64,000 nt of DNA from Bacteroidota bacterium (GTDB lineage: Bacteria > Bacteroidota > Bacteroidia > AKYH767-A > OLB10), in the NCBI GenBank assembly GCA_016713525.1, contig JADJOZ010000007.1, positions 186,001 to 250,000 of the forward strand, written 5' to 3'. Every line of letters starts with the position of its first letter. The first letter of the stretch is position 1. Positions 22,201 to 31,317 of this stretch are shown piece after piece. Both the position numbers and the translations under genes were made by a program. The notes beneath the pieces are model-generated. The model saw only the letters and a program-made list of their open reading frames with translations, was not told where the DNA came from and searched no databases.

Positions 22201-23354
22201 GGAGCTCTTAATGTAAGTGTTAAATCACCGGTATAAGTATGTGTAATATTAACTTTAACTGACGTAATCTGATTTGCATTCAAGCCAGCACCAACAGCAA
22301 GAGTTGAAGAAGTAATTCCTGTTGAATTATTATCGGGAATGCTGAAGTCAGAAGTATTGGATGAACCGAAATCAACAGCAAGATTAGAATTTAATGTTAC
22401 TGAGGATCCGCTGCAAACCGTGGCAGGTAGTGAAGTTGGTGTTCCTGATGGTGCAGGATTGTAACTTAAAGAAGTAGTAGTGGTTGAAGAACAACCAGAA
22501 TTTGTTACTGTTACAGAATATGTACCTACTTTTAATATTCCCATATTGGTAACAGTAGGATTGGAGGATGATGAACTAAATCCATCAGGACCAGTCCATG
22601 AATAAGTACCTCCACCTGTTGCGGTCAGATTAATATTCCCACCTGCACATGCAGGTCCGTTATTAGATGCAGTAATTACAGGAGGTGTACATGTACTTAA
22701 CGATATTTCATCGAATGCACCTGCCGGATTTGAACCTACTAGATTATTATTATTTATCCATGTAAATATTAATCTCTTAGTTGTTCCTGCATTGCTTGCA
22801 GGAATGGTTATAGACACTGTTTGAAAAGCACTTCCCTGACCGGAGTATGGTCCAGCCACCTGATAAGTTGCATTGATATCGGTTCCTGTAACAGGCGTAA
22901 CTGAAGTAGGAGTAAGCGAAACTTTAATATAATCAGCACCTGATTCTCCATTACAACGCCATTTGAAATCTAAAGTAATTTGTGTTTCACCTGCTGGAAA
23001 AACAACATCTCTGTAAAAATGTACAGTTCTGGATGCCGTACTGAACAAACCAAAATTTGTGTAATTGTTTGAAGTTCCGGAATTGTTTGAAATGTAAGCT
23101 CCCCGGGCACCTGCCGATTTTGCAACAGTTCCTACAACCCAGGAATTTCCAGAACCTGAATTTACTACTGTCCATCCATTGGCCGGGAAAGTTGTTCCAC
23201 TTTCAAATCCACCATTGCCGGTTGGATTTATAAGCACCGTTTGAGCAGCACTGTTTTCAAATGTTGCAATAATTATTAGCGTTACTAATAACAGTGCACT
23301 CATTACCCGCTTTAAAGTTGGTAACTTTTCTAAATTGTAATTCATTTTTTTCAT
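19224..23354 (-). CDS. T9SS type-A exported protein (choice-of-anchor-J, P-domain, SprB, PKD-like)
   Basis: About 1376 residues from the ATG at 23354 (MKKMNYN); an ATG four codons earlier is also possible. The signal peptide ends near NSAAQ (about residue 38). A MAM/choice-of-anchor-J-like lectin fold spans about 45-225 (GGFESG, NGWTVVNSG, DYIKVSL). It is followed by an Ig-like module, a P-domain (about 335-470, GTWSLIVKDLAG), another Ig-like module, a SprB-type repeat (about 605-675, QTDITCNGWSDG), a GVGTW module and at least five PKD-like modules (about 880-1290). The sorting domain has VYPNPA, DLSGR and AGTYLVQVES. The order of modules closely parallels the 15110-18950 gene, suggesting duplication and domain reshuffling. 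No catalytic domain is visible; carbohydrate or surface binding is an inference from the lectin-like N-terminus. Confidence 0.87.
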   Translation of the reverse strand: MKKMNYNLEKLPTLKRVMSALLLVTLIIIATFENSAAQTVLINPTGNGGFESGTTFPANGWTVVNSGSGNSWVVGTVAKSAGARGAYISNNSGTSNNYTNFGLFSTASRTVHFYRDVVFPAGETQITLDFKWRCNGESGADYIKVSLTPTSVTPVTGTDINATYQVAGPYSGQGSAFQTVSITIPASNAGTTKRLIFTWINNNNLVGSNPAGAFDEISLSTCTPPVITASNNGPACAGGNINLTATGGGTYSWTGPDGFSSSSSNPTVTNMGILKVGTYSVTVTNSGCSSTTTTSLSYNPAPSGTPTSLPATVCSGSSVTLNSNLAVDFGSSNTSDFSIPDNNSTGITSSTLAVGAGLNANQITSVKVNITHTYTGDLTLTLRAPNGSTIDLSSGNGGSGNNYTNTVFVTGGTPVTSGSAPFTGNYAPEQAFSGLTGTAHGTWSLIVKDLAGTDVGTLLDWTLAIQTTSGISYAWTTNNSGFTASSPSTSDAPSSSTIYSVQGTYLGCSSTQNLNLSVLDLPVINATSNAPVCEGTDLILNASGGNTYSWTGPSFGSSSQNPVINSATQTNAGSYSVVVTDLFGCSNSQTLSVDINDVPVVSFLSQTDITCNGWSDGEVVATATGGSGFYLYSDGSNINFDGIFTGLPAGTYNISAIDAFSCEGFTPATLTQPDPTTIADAGSDNVVCDGSDVTLAANTAVVGVGTWTVASGTGLFSDPDNAHTILSGTAVGANILRWTIDNGVCGSNYDEVTIQTNELPQAAITGSTTICSGQNASLTINFSGAGPWTYSYTNGLNNFGPFTTSNNPETVTVAPVVTRTYVVSSVNDINCSGITTGSAEVVVNVGLPGGTIGTGSIVSPMTACAGNVINVACNSVTNVNGYAWSVTSGTLIDGQVGPITTLNPSASLTLGSVPPNASGWQVCVMGSNACGNTNQKCFKIRGNLSTPLGITGDIVACGNATKNYSIPAVVGAENYVWNASAGMNIVSGNGTNNVTVTFDPGFSQGTLCAAAGLNCGFVGASRCVVIKNTTPQLGLLSGPFALCPGQTNQVFSVPSVVGASTYNWSVPGTVTIVSGQGTPSVVLDVAGNFNVGQLCVEVVSNCGIVSSSRCKSIYSTIPQTPSNISGLSGGVCGQTVTYSIPSAPGISSYQWSLPSGASFASPNGSNSIDISFTNSMSTGQICVSSVNSCGTSLPRCMNVNGIPSNTGAISGPNSVCLGEQGLMFSINAVQGANNYIWTVPSGATIIAGQNTSSVIVDWGTSNGSVTVKALNDCGQSGTQVLPVTVGCRVAAASPIDFNVYPNPAADKANVSFSSETNGMVAITISDLSGRIVYKDIAASSTGNNTRSLDLTNVIAGTYLVQVESEGKVMVAKLTIQ

Positions 23355-23567
23355 GTGATAGGGCATTAAATAGTTTTCACAGATATGGTCCTGGCCTCTG
23401 GAAATTCAGGCATATCAAGCAATTTAATCCGTACATGCTTTTATGCCATCAGTTTTTTTGCCAACTGAACCAACTATTGGGTGAATGGCTGTTTTTTTTG
23501 TGGCAAATGTTCTACAAACCAAATGCTATTTGATTTTAAAAGCAATTATGAATTAATAAGCTGAAAT

Positions 23568-23597
23568 TTTGAATTACAGATGGCTTTAGTATCTTTG
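23568..23597 (+). promoter_or_regulatory. Bacteroidota-type promoter of the tRNA-Met gene
   Basis: TTTG at 23568-23571, an 18-base spacer, then TATCTTTG at 23590-23597: a full -33/-7 match to TTTG...TAnnTTTG, 42 bases before the mature tRNA 5' end. Confidence 0.75.
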
Positions 23598-23639
23598 CGC
23601 CCTCAAAAATGGCAGCCAATTACCGGTTCAACCACATTT

Positions 23640-23713
23640 GGCGAGATAGCTCAGATGGTTAGAGCGTAGGATTCATAACCCTAAGGTCGGGGGTTCGACT
23701 CCCCCTCTCGCTA
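23640..23713 (+). tRNA. tRNA-Met (anticodon CAT)
   Basis: A 74-base cloverleaf. The acceptor GGCGAGA pairs with TCTCGCT (first pair G-T wobble). The D-arm is GCTC/GAGC, the anticodon loop TTCATAA has CAT at 23674-23676, and the T-arm is GGGGG-TTCGACT-CCCCC, with discriminator A. No CCA is encoded. The anticodon stem TAGGA/CCCTA has four pairs and an A-C mismatch next to the loop. CAT could be elongator Met or lysidine-modified Ile; the overall sequence looks like a Bacteroidota elongator tRNA-Met. Confidence 0.93.
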
Positions 23714-23714
23714 C

Positions 23715-23750
23715 AATTAAAGCCCTGAATTTCAGGGCTTTAATTATTTT
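23715..23750 (+). terminator. Terminator of the tRNA-Met gene
   Basis: A perfect 15-bp stem (AATTAAAGCCCTGAA / TTCAGGGCTTTAATT, one-base apex) begins two bases after the tRNA, with ATTTT after it. Confidence 0.85.
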
Positions 23751-23904
23751 AACCAAAAAGAAAAAATTGCAATTCTGATATTATTCTAAGCAATTATATT
23801 GATATTCAATTAAATACTATGAAAAAGCCGTTCGCAATAATGAATAACATCTCCATGTTGAAAGAAATGTGAGTAAAACGCTCGACAAGACATGTGGAAT
23901 TCAT

Positions 23905-23912
23905 TAACTTTG
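23905..23912 (+). promoter_or_regulatory. Candidate -7 element for the small T9SS protein
   Basis: TAACTTTG matches TAnnTTTG and lies 40 bases before the ATG at 23953. No convincing -33 TTTG is seen. Confidence 0.5.
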
Positions 23913-23952
23913 TGCATATTATAAAAACAAGACGAAATTTAATTTCATCCAT

Positions 23953-24717
23953 ATGAAAAGACTCATACCATTAATAGTATTTCTAAATGTGTGTGTTTTG
24001 TTGGTATCAGCCCAACAAAACGATCTCAGGATCACCTATTACGCCAATCAAGGAGTTAGCGGACTTGCCGGAGCAAGTAAAGTATATATGTATTCCGGTG
24101 CTGTTACCTCAAGCCCAACGGGAGCATGGGAGTATATTGTTGGGAGCCCAAACCTGGATAACGGAATCGGTTTAATGACTTCTCAGGGTAATGATACCTG
24201 GTCAATTTGTGTTGACCCTTTTGTTTATTACAGTTCCGGATTATCAGGACCAATACCAAACGGTTCAACCATTTATGCAATCGATATGTTTTTCAGAAAT
24301 GCTAATGGAACCCTGTTTGGCTATGATTTCAGTAATAATTATATCATAGTCGACATGACGGCCAATCCACCAACATCTAATTTTACAGGTGTTATTCCCG
24401 GATTTTGTGGTGTGGGTGAAGCAGAAATAGAATTTAAAGAATTTGTGATGAATAATTTTCCAAATCCTTTAAAAGTAAATACCCTTATTACCTACAACCT
24501 AAAAAATAATGCGTCTAATGTCACTATCAATGTTTATGATGTAATAGGACAAAATGTAAAAACTATAGTGAATGAATCTCAAAAAGCCGGTGTTCACAAA
24601 ATTAACTGGAATGGCGATAGCAACAGCGGCTCATTATTAAAAAATGGACTTTACTTTTATTCACTTGAGATTGATGGAAAAGTTCAGCGTACGAACCGGA
24701 TGATTATATCAAGATAA
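23953..24717 (+). CDS. Small T9SS type-A exported protein
   Basis: A 254-residue protein with a signal peptide (1-20, ending VSAQ). The middle domain (about 25-150) has a beta-sandwich look (ITYYANQGVSG, KVYMYSG, W-x-YIVGSP, MFFRNANGT) resembling carbohydrate-binding modules of the kind found beside starch-active enzymes; this likeness is tentative. The C-terminal 90 residues form a FlgD-like T9SS type-A sorting domain (NNFPNPLKV, NVYDVIGQ, GLYFYSLEIDG), so export by the T9SS is likely. It has its own promoter-like motif and a bidirectional terminator behind it, so it appears monocistronic. No enzymatic function is visible. Confidence 0.8.
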   Translation: MKRLIPLIVFLNVCVLLVSAQQNDLRITYYANQGVSGLAGASKVYMYSGAVTSSPTGAWEYIVGSPNLDNGIGLMTSQGNDTWSICVDPFVYYSSGLSGPIPNGSTIYAIDMFFRNANGTLFGYDFSNNYIIVDMTANPPTSNFTGVIPGFCGVGEAEIEFKEFVMNNFPNPLKVNTLITYNLKNNASNVTINVYDVIGQNVKTIVNESQKAGVHKINWNGDSNSGSLLKNGLYFYSLEIDGKVQRTNRMIISR

Positions 24718-24730
24718 AATTAACAATGAC

Positions 24731-24775
24731 TATAAAGAAAAAGGCTTGCCAGATTGGCAAGCCTTTTTCTTTATA
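24731..24775. terminator. Bidirectional terminator between convergent genes
   Basis: A perfect 21-bp inverted repeat with loop GAT (24731-24751 with 24755-24775). The stem has A-rich and T-rich ends, so it can act on both strands, for the gene ending at 24717 (+) and the one ending at 24790 (-). Confidence 0.92.
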
Positions 24776-24789
24776 GATATGTTGTGTAG

Positions 24790-27594
24790 CTATTGAATTG
24801 AAATCATTCTTATCGTTTGATTATTATTACCAGCAATCATGCGGCAATAATAAAATCCATCTTCGCCACCCTTTGTTTTAAAATCAAAAGAATATTCACC
24901 AGCCGGAACTTTCACATTGTTGACCGGTGTTGCTACAAGTTCTCCTAAAACATTATAAATTTCAATTGTTACAGCTTCATCAGTAGCTAAAGAATAATTG
25001 ATTGTAGTTTCACCACTGAAAGGATTTGGGAAATTCTGACTTAAGCTTGTAGTTAGTAACGGTTGAAAAGGAATTATTGAATTTAGAGTACTGTATTTAA
25101 TATCAGCAGCAATTGCAGAATTAGTTAAAGAAGTCAGATCATCTCCGGCAAGAAGTGCAAATGCAACTGTAATTGAATCACCTGAAGGAATTGTGTGAGG
25201 CCCGGAAGCAACCATTATAGAAACATCGTTACCGGCACCACTCTGACCTGAAGCATTTCTTAATGTCGATAAGGATTGATACTTTTCAGCTTTAGTATAT
25301 CCATTATAAATACCTATGGTTGCTCCTGCCCCATCATTATCGAATGCATAAACATTATTAGGTCCTGAATTCAATTGCTTAACACCAGCATATACCGTTG
25401 GACTGCCAGTGTTAAAAGCATATCCCATTTTTAAACCGCTGTCATACTGTCCTCTGTTATCGATAACAGCTCCGATATCCCAATCACCATAAATACCTGC
25501 AAAGAAGTCGGTGAGTTGATTGGAACCCTTATTGGAGATAATATATTCAACGATGATATATTTACTATCTGCTGGTGTGCTCCATGCATAAGTTTTCTGA
25601 TTCACCTCCACATCCAGTTGAGTGGCACCGGCACCATCATCATTGAACCGACTATCAAGATCAAAATCCGATTCTATTGTAGGAATAACTTTCCTTACAT
25701 TGATCATTGAAATAAAATCATCAGACATTACCGATACGGGAGATCCGAAAAGGTGATCAGAAACATGTGAGGTGTCTGTGCCTAACACCAAACCACCTTC
25801 ATACCATAATGAACTTCCGTCATTATAAGTGAATCCAATACCTTGCACCTGACTACCTTCATTATATCAAATTCTTCCTTTACTGGTAATTGAAGTTCCT
25901 ACATCATTGATCAGTACATTGATATAATCTACATTAACAACAAGATCAAAAATCTGCCAATCGCTGTAACCGGCATCTGCATAACTCAAAGTAAATGTAA
26001 CTTTGGTATTAAATGCTATTCCATTTGGAATTACCACACGGAATGGGGTTCCGGAGTTATCATAATCAGTTAATGTGTTCATAGAACCAACCGGCAGATT
26101 TCCATTCAGAATAGTTATACCCGGAACGTTGCAAGTTAAAACAGCATTGAGGCTGGTAAGTGGTGCCAGATAATTTCTTAAGAACACAGTAATATCAAGG
26201 GTATCATCACCTGAAAATGCATTATCATTATTATCTGTGATCGTCTGACTGATCATTCTTACTGATTTAGGACTTTCAGTTAAGGCTCTGAATAAATTTA
26301 ACCTTCCTTTACCCAGTTTATTTATGTAAGAAGCATTTCCCGGAACGGTATAAATATCATCAGAAGTCATTCGTAATTGTTCTGCAATCTGCATGGGTGT
26401 ATAAAAGGCAAACTGTGTTCTAAGGATGGCAGCCGCTGCAGCAACAATAGGTGCAGCGAATGAAGTGCCTGATGAAAATGAATAATTATTATCGAAAATA
26501 GTAGAATAGATACCTTCTCCGGGAGCACTCATATCAACGAACGCTCCATAGCTTGAATTAACCCATTTGGTATCGGTATTATTGGTACCAGTTACTGATA
26601 ATACATTGTTGTATGAAGCAGGGAAAAATGGAGCTTCATTGTTTGAATTTCCACTAGCTCCGACAACGAGCGCATTTTTATTAATTGTTGCATAATCGAC
26701 AACATCCTGACCAAACTGACCGCCACCAAATCCTCCCCAGGAGCAATTAATTATCTGGCACCCATGATCAGCAGCATACACGATTCCGTCATATGCTGCA
26801 TTCAAAATTCCATTTGATGATATTTTTATTGGGAGAAACCTGGTTTTAAAACCTGTTCCGGCAATACCGGTTCCATTATCTGTAACGGCACCAGCGAGGC
26901 CGCAAACGAAGGAGCCATGAACAACATCTACACTTGGGTCATTATCATTGTCACCAACATCCCACCCATAAAAATTATCTATAAAGCCATCGCCATCATC
27001 GTCTGCGCCATTAATAGGATCTGCATAATTATATTTTATTCCGGCAGCCAGATCAGGATGGTCTAAATCGGCACCAGTATAAGTGACACCAACCACAAAG
27101 TTTGTATCCCCCTGGTTAACATCCCATGCATCAAAAGCTTTGATCAATGTAAGATAATACTGAGATGCTGTGTCGGGATCATTTGGATTGTACAGCAATT
27201 CCATAGTATAAACCGGCTCTGCATAAATTACTTTTCCAGTTGCTAACAACGACTGAATGACTTTACTTACAGGCATGGCAGGATCAAAACTGACTTCATA
27301 AATTAATGATAAGTCTATCAGCTTATTTCCTCTGGCATCAAATTGAACAGATGGCATTTCATGTTTGGGGAACTTTTTATTTACCGCACCAGCTTTAATT
27401 TGATTAAAAATAACCTGAAATTCAGGAAGGTCTACTCCGGTAACTCTGGATGAAGTACGGTACTCAGGAGCCATCTTGAAAATGACTTTTCCTTTCTGAT
27501 AAGGTGCAGGAATTGGTGATGAAGCATGGAGCCCAGTAACCAATATAGAAAACAGCAGGCATAAACTAACCCGAAATGAAGATAACTTTCTCAT
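24790..27594 (-). CDS. T9SS-exported S8 (subtilisin-like) peptidase with damaged catalytic Asp and in-frame TGA
   Basis: A subtilase of about 934 codons. The start at 27594 (MRKLSSF) places the signal peptide first; the in-frame TTG and ATGs upstream are less likely. The S8 domain (about 165-450) keeps the His in VVHGSFVCG (residue 226), the oxyanion Asn region (NCSWGG) and the nucleophile in SSGTSFAAP (Ser378). The usual DTG is instead YTG in VGVTYTGADLDHPDL, so catalytic Asp is replaced by Tyr172 (TAT for GAT). At codon 576 (25867-25869) a TGA sits in frame where relatives have GRIGYN (GGA expected), and the frame continues through a further domain to a type-A sorting domain (FPNPFSGET). 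Both lesions are G-to-T changes. Either the gene is decaying or the consensus is wrong here. An active secreted protease would degrade external protein; this copy as written would be inactive and lack its export signal. Confidence 0.8.
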
Positions 27595-27686
27595 GATAAG
27601 CATTTTAGTATGGTAAAGATACATTTTTCCATTCAAATTAACAGTTTGATAGAAAACATTTGAAATCTGGTAAAAAGTTCTGAAAA

Positions 27687-28604
27687 TCAGCGGTAAATTG
27701 AAGTCTGAACTGATTCTCCGGCTTTGTATGAGGCCCGATACATTCCTGCACTGTTAAAAACAAGGCTGATATTACCCTTTGTATCTGTACCAATAACTCC
27801 CCCTTCACCACCCATTTTTACCAATTTATCGAGTACAACTGTACGGCAGGCTTCTTCTAAAGAACAACCTTTGTATTGCATTAAACAAGCTATGTCATAG
27901 GCAACCACTGCTCTAAGAAAAAATTCTCCATGTCCGGTGCAGGAAACAGCACAACTGGAATCCGAGGCATAAGTACCAGCTCCTATTACCGGAGTATCCC
28001 CAATTCTGTTATACTTCTTATTTGTCATCCCTCCGGTTGAAGTTGCAGCAGCAAGATTACCATGTACATCACAAGCTACAGCGCCAACAGTACCAAACTT
28101 CTTTTCACCTGAATGATCCAACTGTGTTGTCTCAGAATTCCGAATAGCGATCCACTGATCATGTCTGAACGAATCGAAAAAATAATCAGGACTTTCAAAG
28201 GGTAATTTAAATTGATGTGCAAGCTCTTCAGCCCCACTTCCGCATAGCATTACATGTTCTGTTTTTTCCATCACCAATCGAGCCAGCTGAACCGGATTTT
28301 TGACTCCGGTAACACAAGTAACGGCACCAGCTGCACGATTTTTACCATCCATTATGGAAGCATCCATTTCATGGCGCCCTAGATGGTTGAACACAGATCC
28401 TTTCCCGGCATTAAATAATGGGTTATTTTCCAAAGTTGTTACAGCCGCAGTCACTGCATCCATGGCTGTTCCTTTTTTTTCAAGGATGGCGATTCCTGCC
28501 TGTATAGCACTATCAAGACCATTTCGATAAAGAATTTCCTTTTCAGCAGTAAGGTCAGAAGGTAAAATGGTGCCGGCACCTCCATGAATAGCAATAGTGA
28601 ACAT
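27687..28604 (-). CDS. iaaA: Isoaspartyl peptidase / plant-type L-asparaginase (Ntn hydrolase)
   Basis: A 305-residue N-terminal-nucleophile hydrolase that cleaves isoaspartyl dipeptides and L-asparagine. It starts with IAIHGGAG, the family N-terminal motif. The auto-processing site is in KKFGTVGAVACDVHGN, with the Thr at about residue 171 becoming the nucleophile of the beta subunit. GNLAAATSTGG, NKKYNRIGDTPVIGAG and CTGHGE are the substrate-pocket motifs of the family. Length is normal. There is no signal peptide, so it is probably cytoplasmic and recycles damaged peptides or asparagine. A TACATTTG -7 motif lies 18 bases upstream. The subtilase gene starts about 90 bases downstream on the same strand. 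Confidence 0.93.
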   Translation of the reverse strand: MFTIAIHGGAGTILPSDLTAEKEILYRNGLDSAIQAGIAILEKKGTAMDAVTAAVTTLENNPLFNAGKGSVFNHLGRHEMDASIMDGKNRAAGAVTCVTGVKNPVQLARLVMEKTEHVMLCGSGAEELAHQFKLPFESPDYFFDSFRHDQWIAIRNSETTQLDHSGEKKFGTVGAVACDVHGNLAAATSTGGMTNKKYNRIGDTPVIGAGTYASDSSCAVSCTGHGEFFLRAVVAYDIACLMQYKGCSLEEACRTVVLDKLVKMGGEGGVIGTDTKGNISLVFNSAGMYRASYKAGESVQTSIYR

Positions 28605-28622
28605 AGCTCTGTTTTAATAATA

Positions 28623-28630
28623 CAAATGTA
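28623..28630 (-). promoter_or_regulatory. Candidate -7 element for the asparaginase gene
   Basis: The minus strand reads TACATTTG (TAnnTTTG), 18 bases before the ATG at 28604 and just beyond the yggS stop, so the asparaginase gene may be transcribed independently of yggS. Confidence 0.5.
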
Positions 28631-28645
28631 AAAATAACTTACGAC

Positions 28646-29328
28646 TTATCGGGAGCCAAAAATTGCGCTTCCAATCCTGACCATTGTACTCCCCTCTTCC
28701 AAGGCAATTTTATAATCAGATGTCATGCCCATGCTCAATGTATCAAATTCCGAAACACCCCGTATCTCAAATTCATTTTTCACCGATTCAAACAACTTTC
28801 TAAGTGAGCGAAATTCATTCCTGATCAACTGCTCATCATTAGTAAATGTTGCCATTCCCATAAATCCGCATAATTTTACAGAAGGTAACGGATTCTCAAA
28901 TAAATCGGAAACGACCTTCTTCACCTCTTCCATGCCGAATCCAAACTTTGTTTCCTCTTTTGCAATATGTATCTGTAGCAACACCTCAATTTCTCTTTCC
29001 AAAGCAAGTGATTGCCTGCTAATAACTTCCAAAGCTTTCATATTTTCAACACCATGAATCAAATTTACATACGGCGCTATAATCTTTACTTTATTAGTTT
29101 GCAGATGACCAATAAATGCCAATTGATGGGAGCAGAAATTTGTTTCTGTTTGACATCAAGTTCCTGAACATAATTTTCACCAAAATCAACCTGTCCCGCT
29201 TTCATGGCTTCCAGAATCATTTCAACAGGTTTCGTTTTTGAAACTGCCACAAGCTTGGCATTAAATGGAACTAACTCCTTCTTTAGATTCAGAATAGAAT
29301 CACCAATTAGGCTTGAACGTGAATTCAT
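28646..29328 (-). CDS. yggS: YggS-family PLP homeostasis protein (one frame break)
   Basis: A pyridoxal-phosphate binding protein of the YggS/PROSC family, fold-type III, thought to buffer free PLP in the cytoplasm. The N-terminal part has AVSKTKP, whose Lys binds PLP, and FGENYVQEL. The C-terminal part has HLQTNK, LCGFMGMATF and LSMGMTSDYKIALEEGSTMVRIGSAIFG, the family's signature ending. The two halves are in different frames. At 29114-29116 the coding strand has T3 after TGGCA where T4 is needed to read WHFIGHLQTNK; adding one T gives an intact protein of about 227 residues, the usual length. The break is most likely a sequencing error. A minus-strand TAACTTTG motif lies 26 bases upstream, back to back with the acetyltransferase promoter. 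Confidence 0.88.
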
Positions 29329-29340
29329 TTAAACTTTTTG

Positions 29341-29348
29341 TAAATTTG
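29341..29348 (+). promoter_or_regulatory. Candidate -7 element for the acetyltransferase
   Basis: TAAATTTG matches TAnnTTTG and lies 23 bases before the ATG at 29372. It overlaps the divergent yggS promoter region. Confidence 0.5.
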
Positions 29349-29353
29349 AATCG

Positions 29354-29361
29354 CAAAGTTA
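29354..29361 (-). promoter_or_regulatory. Candidate -7 element for yggS
   Basis: The minus strand reads TAACTTTG (plus CAAAGTTA), 25 bases upstream of the yggS ATG at 29328. The two divergent -7 elements are only 5 bases apart. Confidence 0.5.
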
Positions 29362-29371
29362 AACTAAACTA

Positions 29372-29935
29372 ATGAAAAGTAATATCCTTTTCGAGACTAA
29401 CCGGTGTTTCCTTAGAGAATTCTCTCCTGAAGATGCCCGGGATATATACCGTTTAAATTTACATCCTGATATATTACGTTTCACTACGGATCCTCCATTT
29501 GAAAATCAAGTTGAGGCAGAAGCATTTCTGAGAAACTATAAGGCATATCAAATTTCCGGGTTTGGCAGATGGGCAGTAATACTAAAAGACAACAATCAAT
29601 TTGCCGGATGGTGCGGTTTAAAGTTTATTCTGGAGGAGAATGAAGTCGATATCGGATATCGTTTTCTGCCAGAATTCTGGGGACAAGGCTTTGCTTATGA
29701 AACTGCCAAAGTTTGTATTAAAGCAGGAATTGAAGAATTTGGAATCAGAAGAATTGTTGCCCGGGTCCATAAAGAAAATGCACGATCAATAAGAGTGACA
29801 GAAAAACTTGGGCTTATATATGAAAAAGATCTCCTTTATGATGGAGTGCCCTGGATGAATTATGTTTTCCCATTGAATGCAAATCCAATAAAAAATATAC
29901 CTAAAGAATTTCCTGACAACTCTATTCCGGCTTAG
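29372..29935 (+). CDS. GNAT acetyltransferase, RimJ/RimL type
   Basis: A 187-residue GNAT-fold N-acetyltransferase that uses acetyl-CoA. The family pattern starts with ETNRCFLREFSPEDA. Other motifs are GWCGLKFI, VDIGYRFLPEFWGQGFAYE (acetyl-CoA pyrophosphate-binding motif A) and ARVHKENARSIRVTEKLGL (motif B). Relatives acetylate ribosomal protein N-termini or small amines; the substrate here cannot be told. It is divergent from yggS with adjacent promoter motifs. Its last 14 bases overlap the 3' end of the convergent HTTM gene. Confidence 0.87.
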   Translation: MKSNILFETNRCFLREFSPEDARDIYRLNLHPDILRFTTDPPFENQVEAEAFLRNYKAYQISGFGRWAVILKDNNQFAGWCGLKFILEENEVDIGYRFLPEFWGQGFAYETAKVCIKAGIEEFGIRRIVARVHKENARSIRVTEKLGLIYEKDLLYDGVPWMNYVFPLNANPIKNIPKEFPDNSIPA

Positions 29936-31266
29936 GCATTACCCAGGAATTATTACTGTATGGATTGTAAGTGACTTTTGCCAGATTTACATTTGGATCT
30001 ATAAAATAAACAAATGGTCTGCCATTATAAGAAACCATTATCTCAGCATTTATAATAGGATCTTTAATTTTCAAGCGACTCTCAAGATCATGCACTATAT
30101 ATTGAACCGTTTTATAAAACCATATCAGCGTGTTGACCCATCATATTAACCTGTATGGTATTTAACATTTTCTGTAATTGAACAGTAACCGGTTTATCTT
30201 CCGGAAATCTTCTGGCTGTGAATTTAATTTGAACTGTCTTTGAATAAACCTTCATTCGCCAGGCAAAATACTGCCCCTGTCCTGTCCAGTCAACATGAGC
30301 CGGAGAAAGATAATGTCTGAAAGGCAAAATTAATTGAATAAGAATATATAAATAGACAAAAGATAAAACCTTTTTATTAAATCGCCAGTCATTACTCAGG
30401 TTTGAATCAAGTGCTGCTTTAACTGTTTTCTTTTCTGAAGGGAACCATTTATTGAAATAATTCCTTAACAATTTCGGGATCAAGAAATAGCAGATTAGAG
30501 GCGATCATCAGAAAAGGAAAATTCCAATTTCACCACCATACCCAAAATTAAAAATCCACAAATTTGTCAAATGAAATACTATAGAAAGCAGAATTCCGAT
30601 CATTCGGGTTTTTCTCCACCAAAGTAAAAAACCAATCAGTAAATCAAATATAACACCCCCATAGGCAAGATAATAAATAACAGCTTCACTTTTAAGAAGC
30701 TCAGGAAAAGGCGAAATTGGTGAATTAATTTCCATTAAAGACCTGATAGGTTGCTGTAATATCAACCAATCATAATTGAGCTTAACAATTCCTCCAAAAA
30801 AATAAACAACAACAATCTGAAACTGAAATAAAAATAGCAACCATATAGGAACAGTATTTACTTTTCTGATTCCTTTTGGAGTATATAAAAGAAAAAGAAA
30901 ACAAAGTAATAAGATAACATAGAAGTGATTGTTATAGTAAGATTCATCCAACAAAAAGAAATAACCAAAGCAAATAATATAACTCCATACAGCAACTTTG
31001 AAAAACTTCCCTAACATGATAAAAACCGGAGCAATCAATGTTACCAGCATCATTATTTTCATTATACCTTCAGGAAACGGTACTATGAATGGGGTCAGAT
31101 CATAACTAAATAAAAATTTGGGAGCAATTATACCGCGATCAATAAAATCGACACTATAAAAACTATAATATTGAAAAAGCAAAATTAATCCAAACAGGAT
31201 TCTGAATGCGTCAAGGTTGATTGCATCTCTTTTTGAAAGGAGTAATCCTGATAAATTGAACTTCAT
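29922..31266 (-). CDS. HTTM-domain membrane protein (vitamin-K gamma-carboxylase-like; three frame breaks)
   Basis: A polytopic inner-membrane protein of the HTTM family, related to vitamin-K-dependent gamma-glutamyl carboxylase; its bacterial role is mostly unknown. The ATG at 31266 (MKFNLSGLLL) is preferred to an upstream TTG. Several membrane helices are clear (FGLILLFQYYSF, VILLLCFLFLLY, FGGIVKLNYDW, LLIGFLLWW). The reading frame is disturbed three times. One base is missing near 30508-30518, which restores GIFPFLMIASNLLFLDPE. One extra base lies in A3 at 30455-30457. One extra base lies in A4 at 30116-30119, after which VYKTVQYIV through WVMPKPE ends at 29922. Corrected length is about 447 residues, normal for the family. 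It is the last gene of the DUF1015-ABC-hydrolase operon. Confidence 0.82.
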
Positions 31267-31317
31267 GTCCAAATGTATCAAGGGTATTCCGATTTTCCAA
31301 ACATTTAATCCGGAGAC

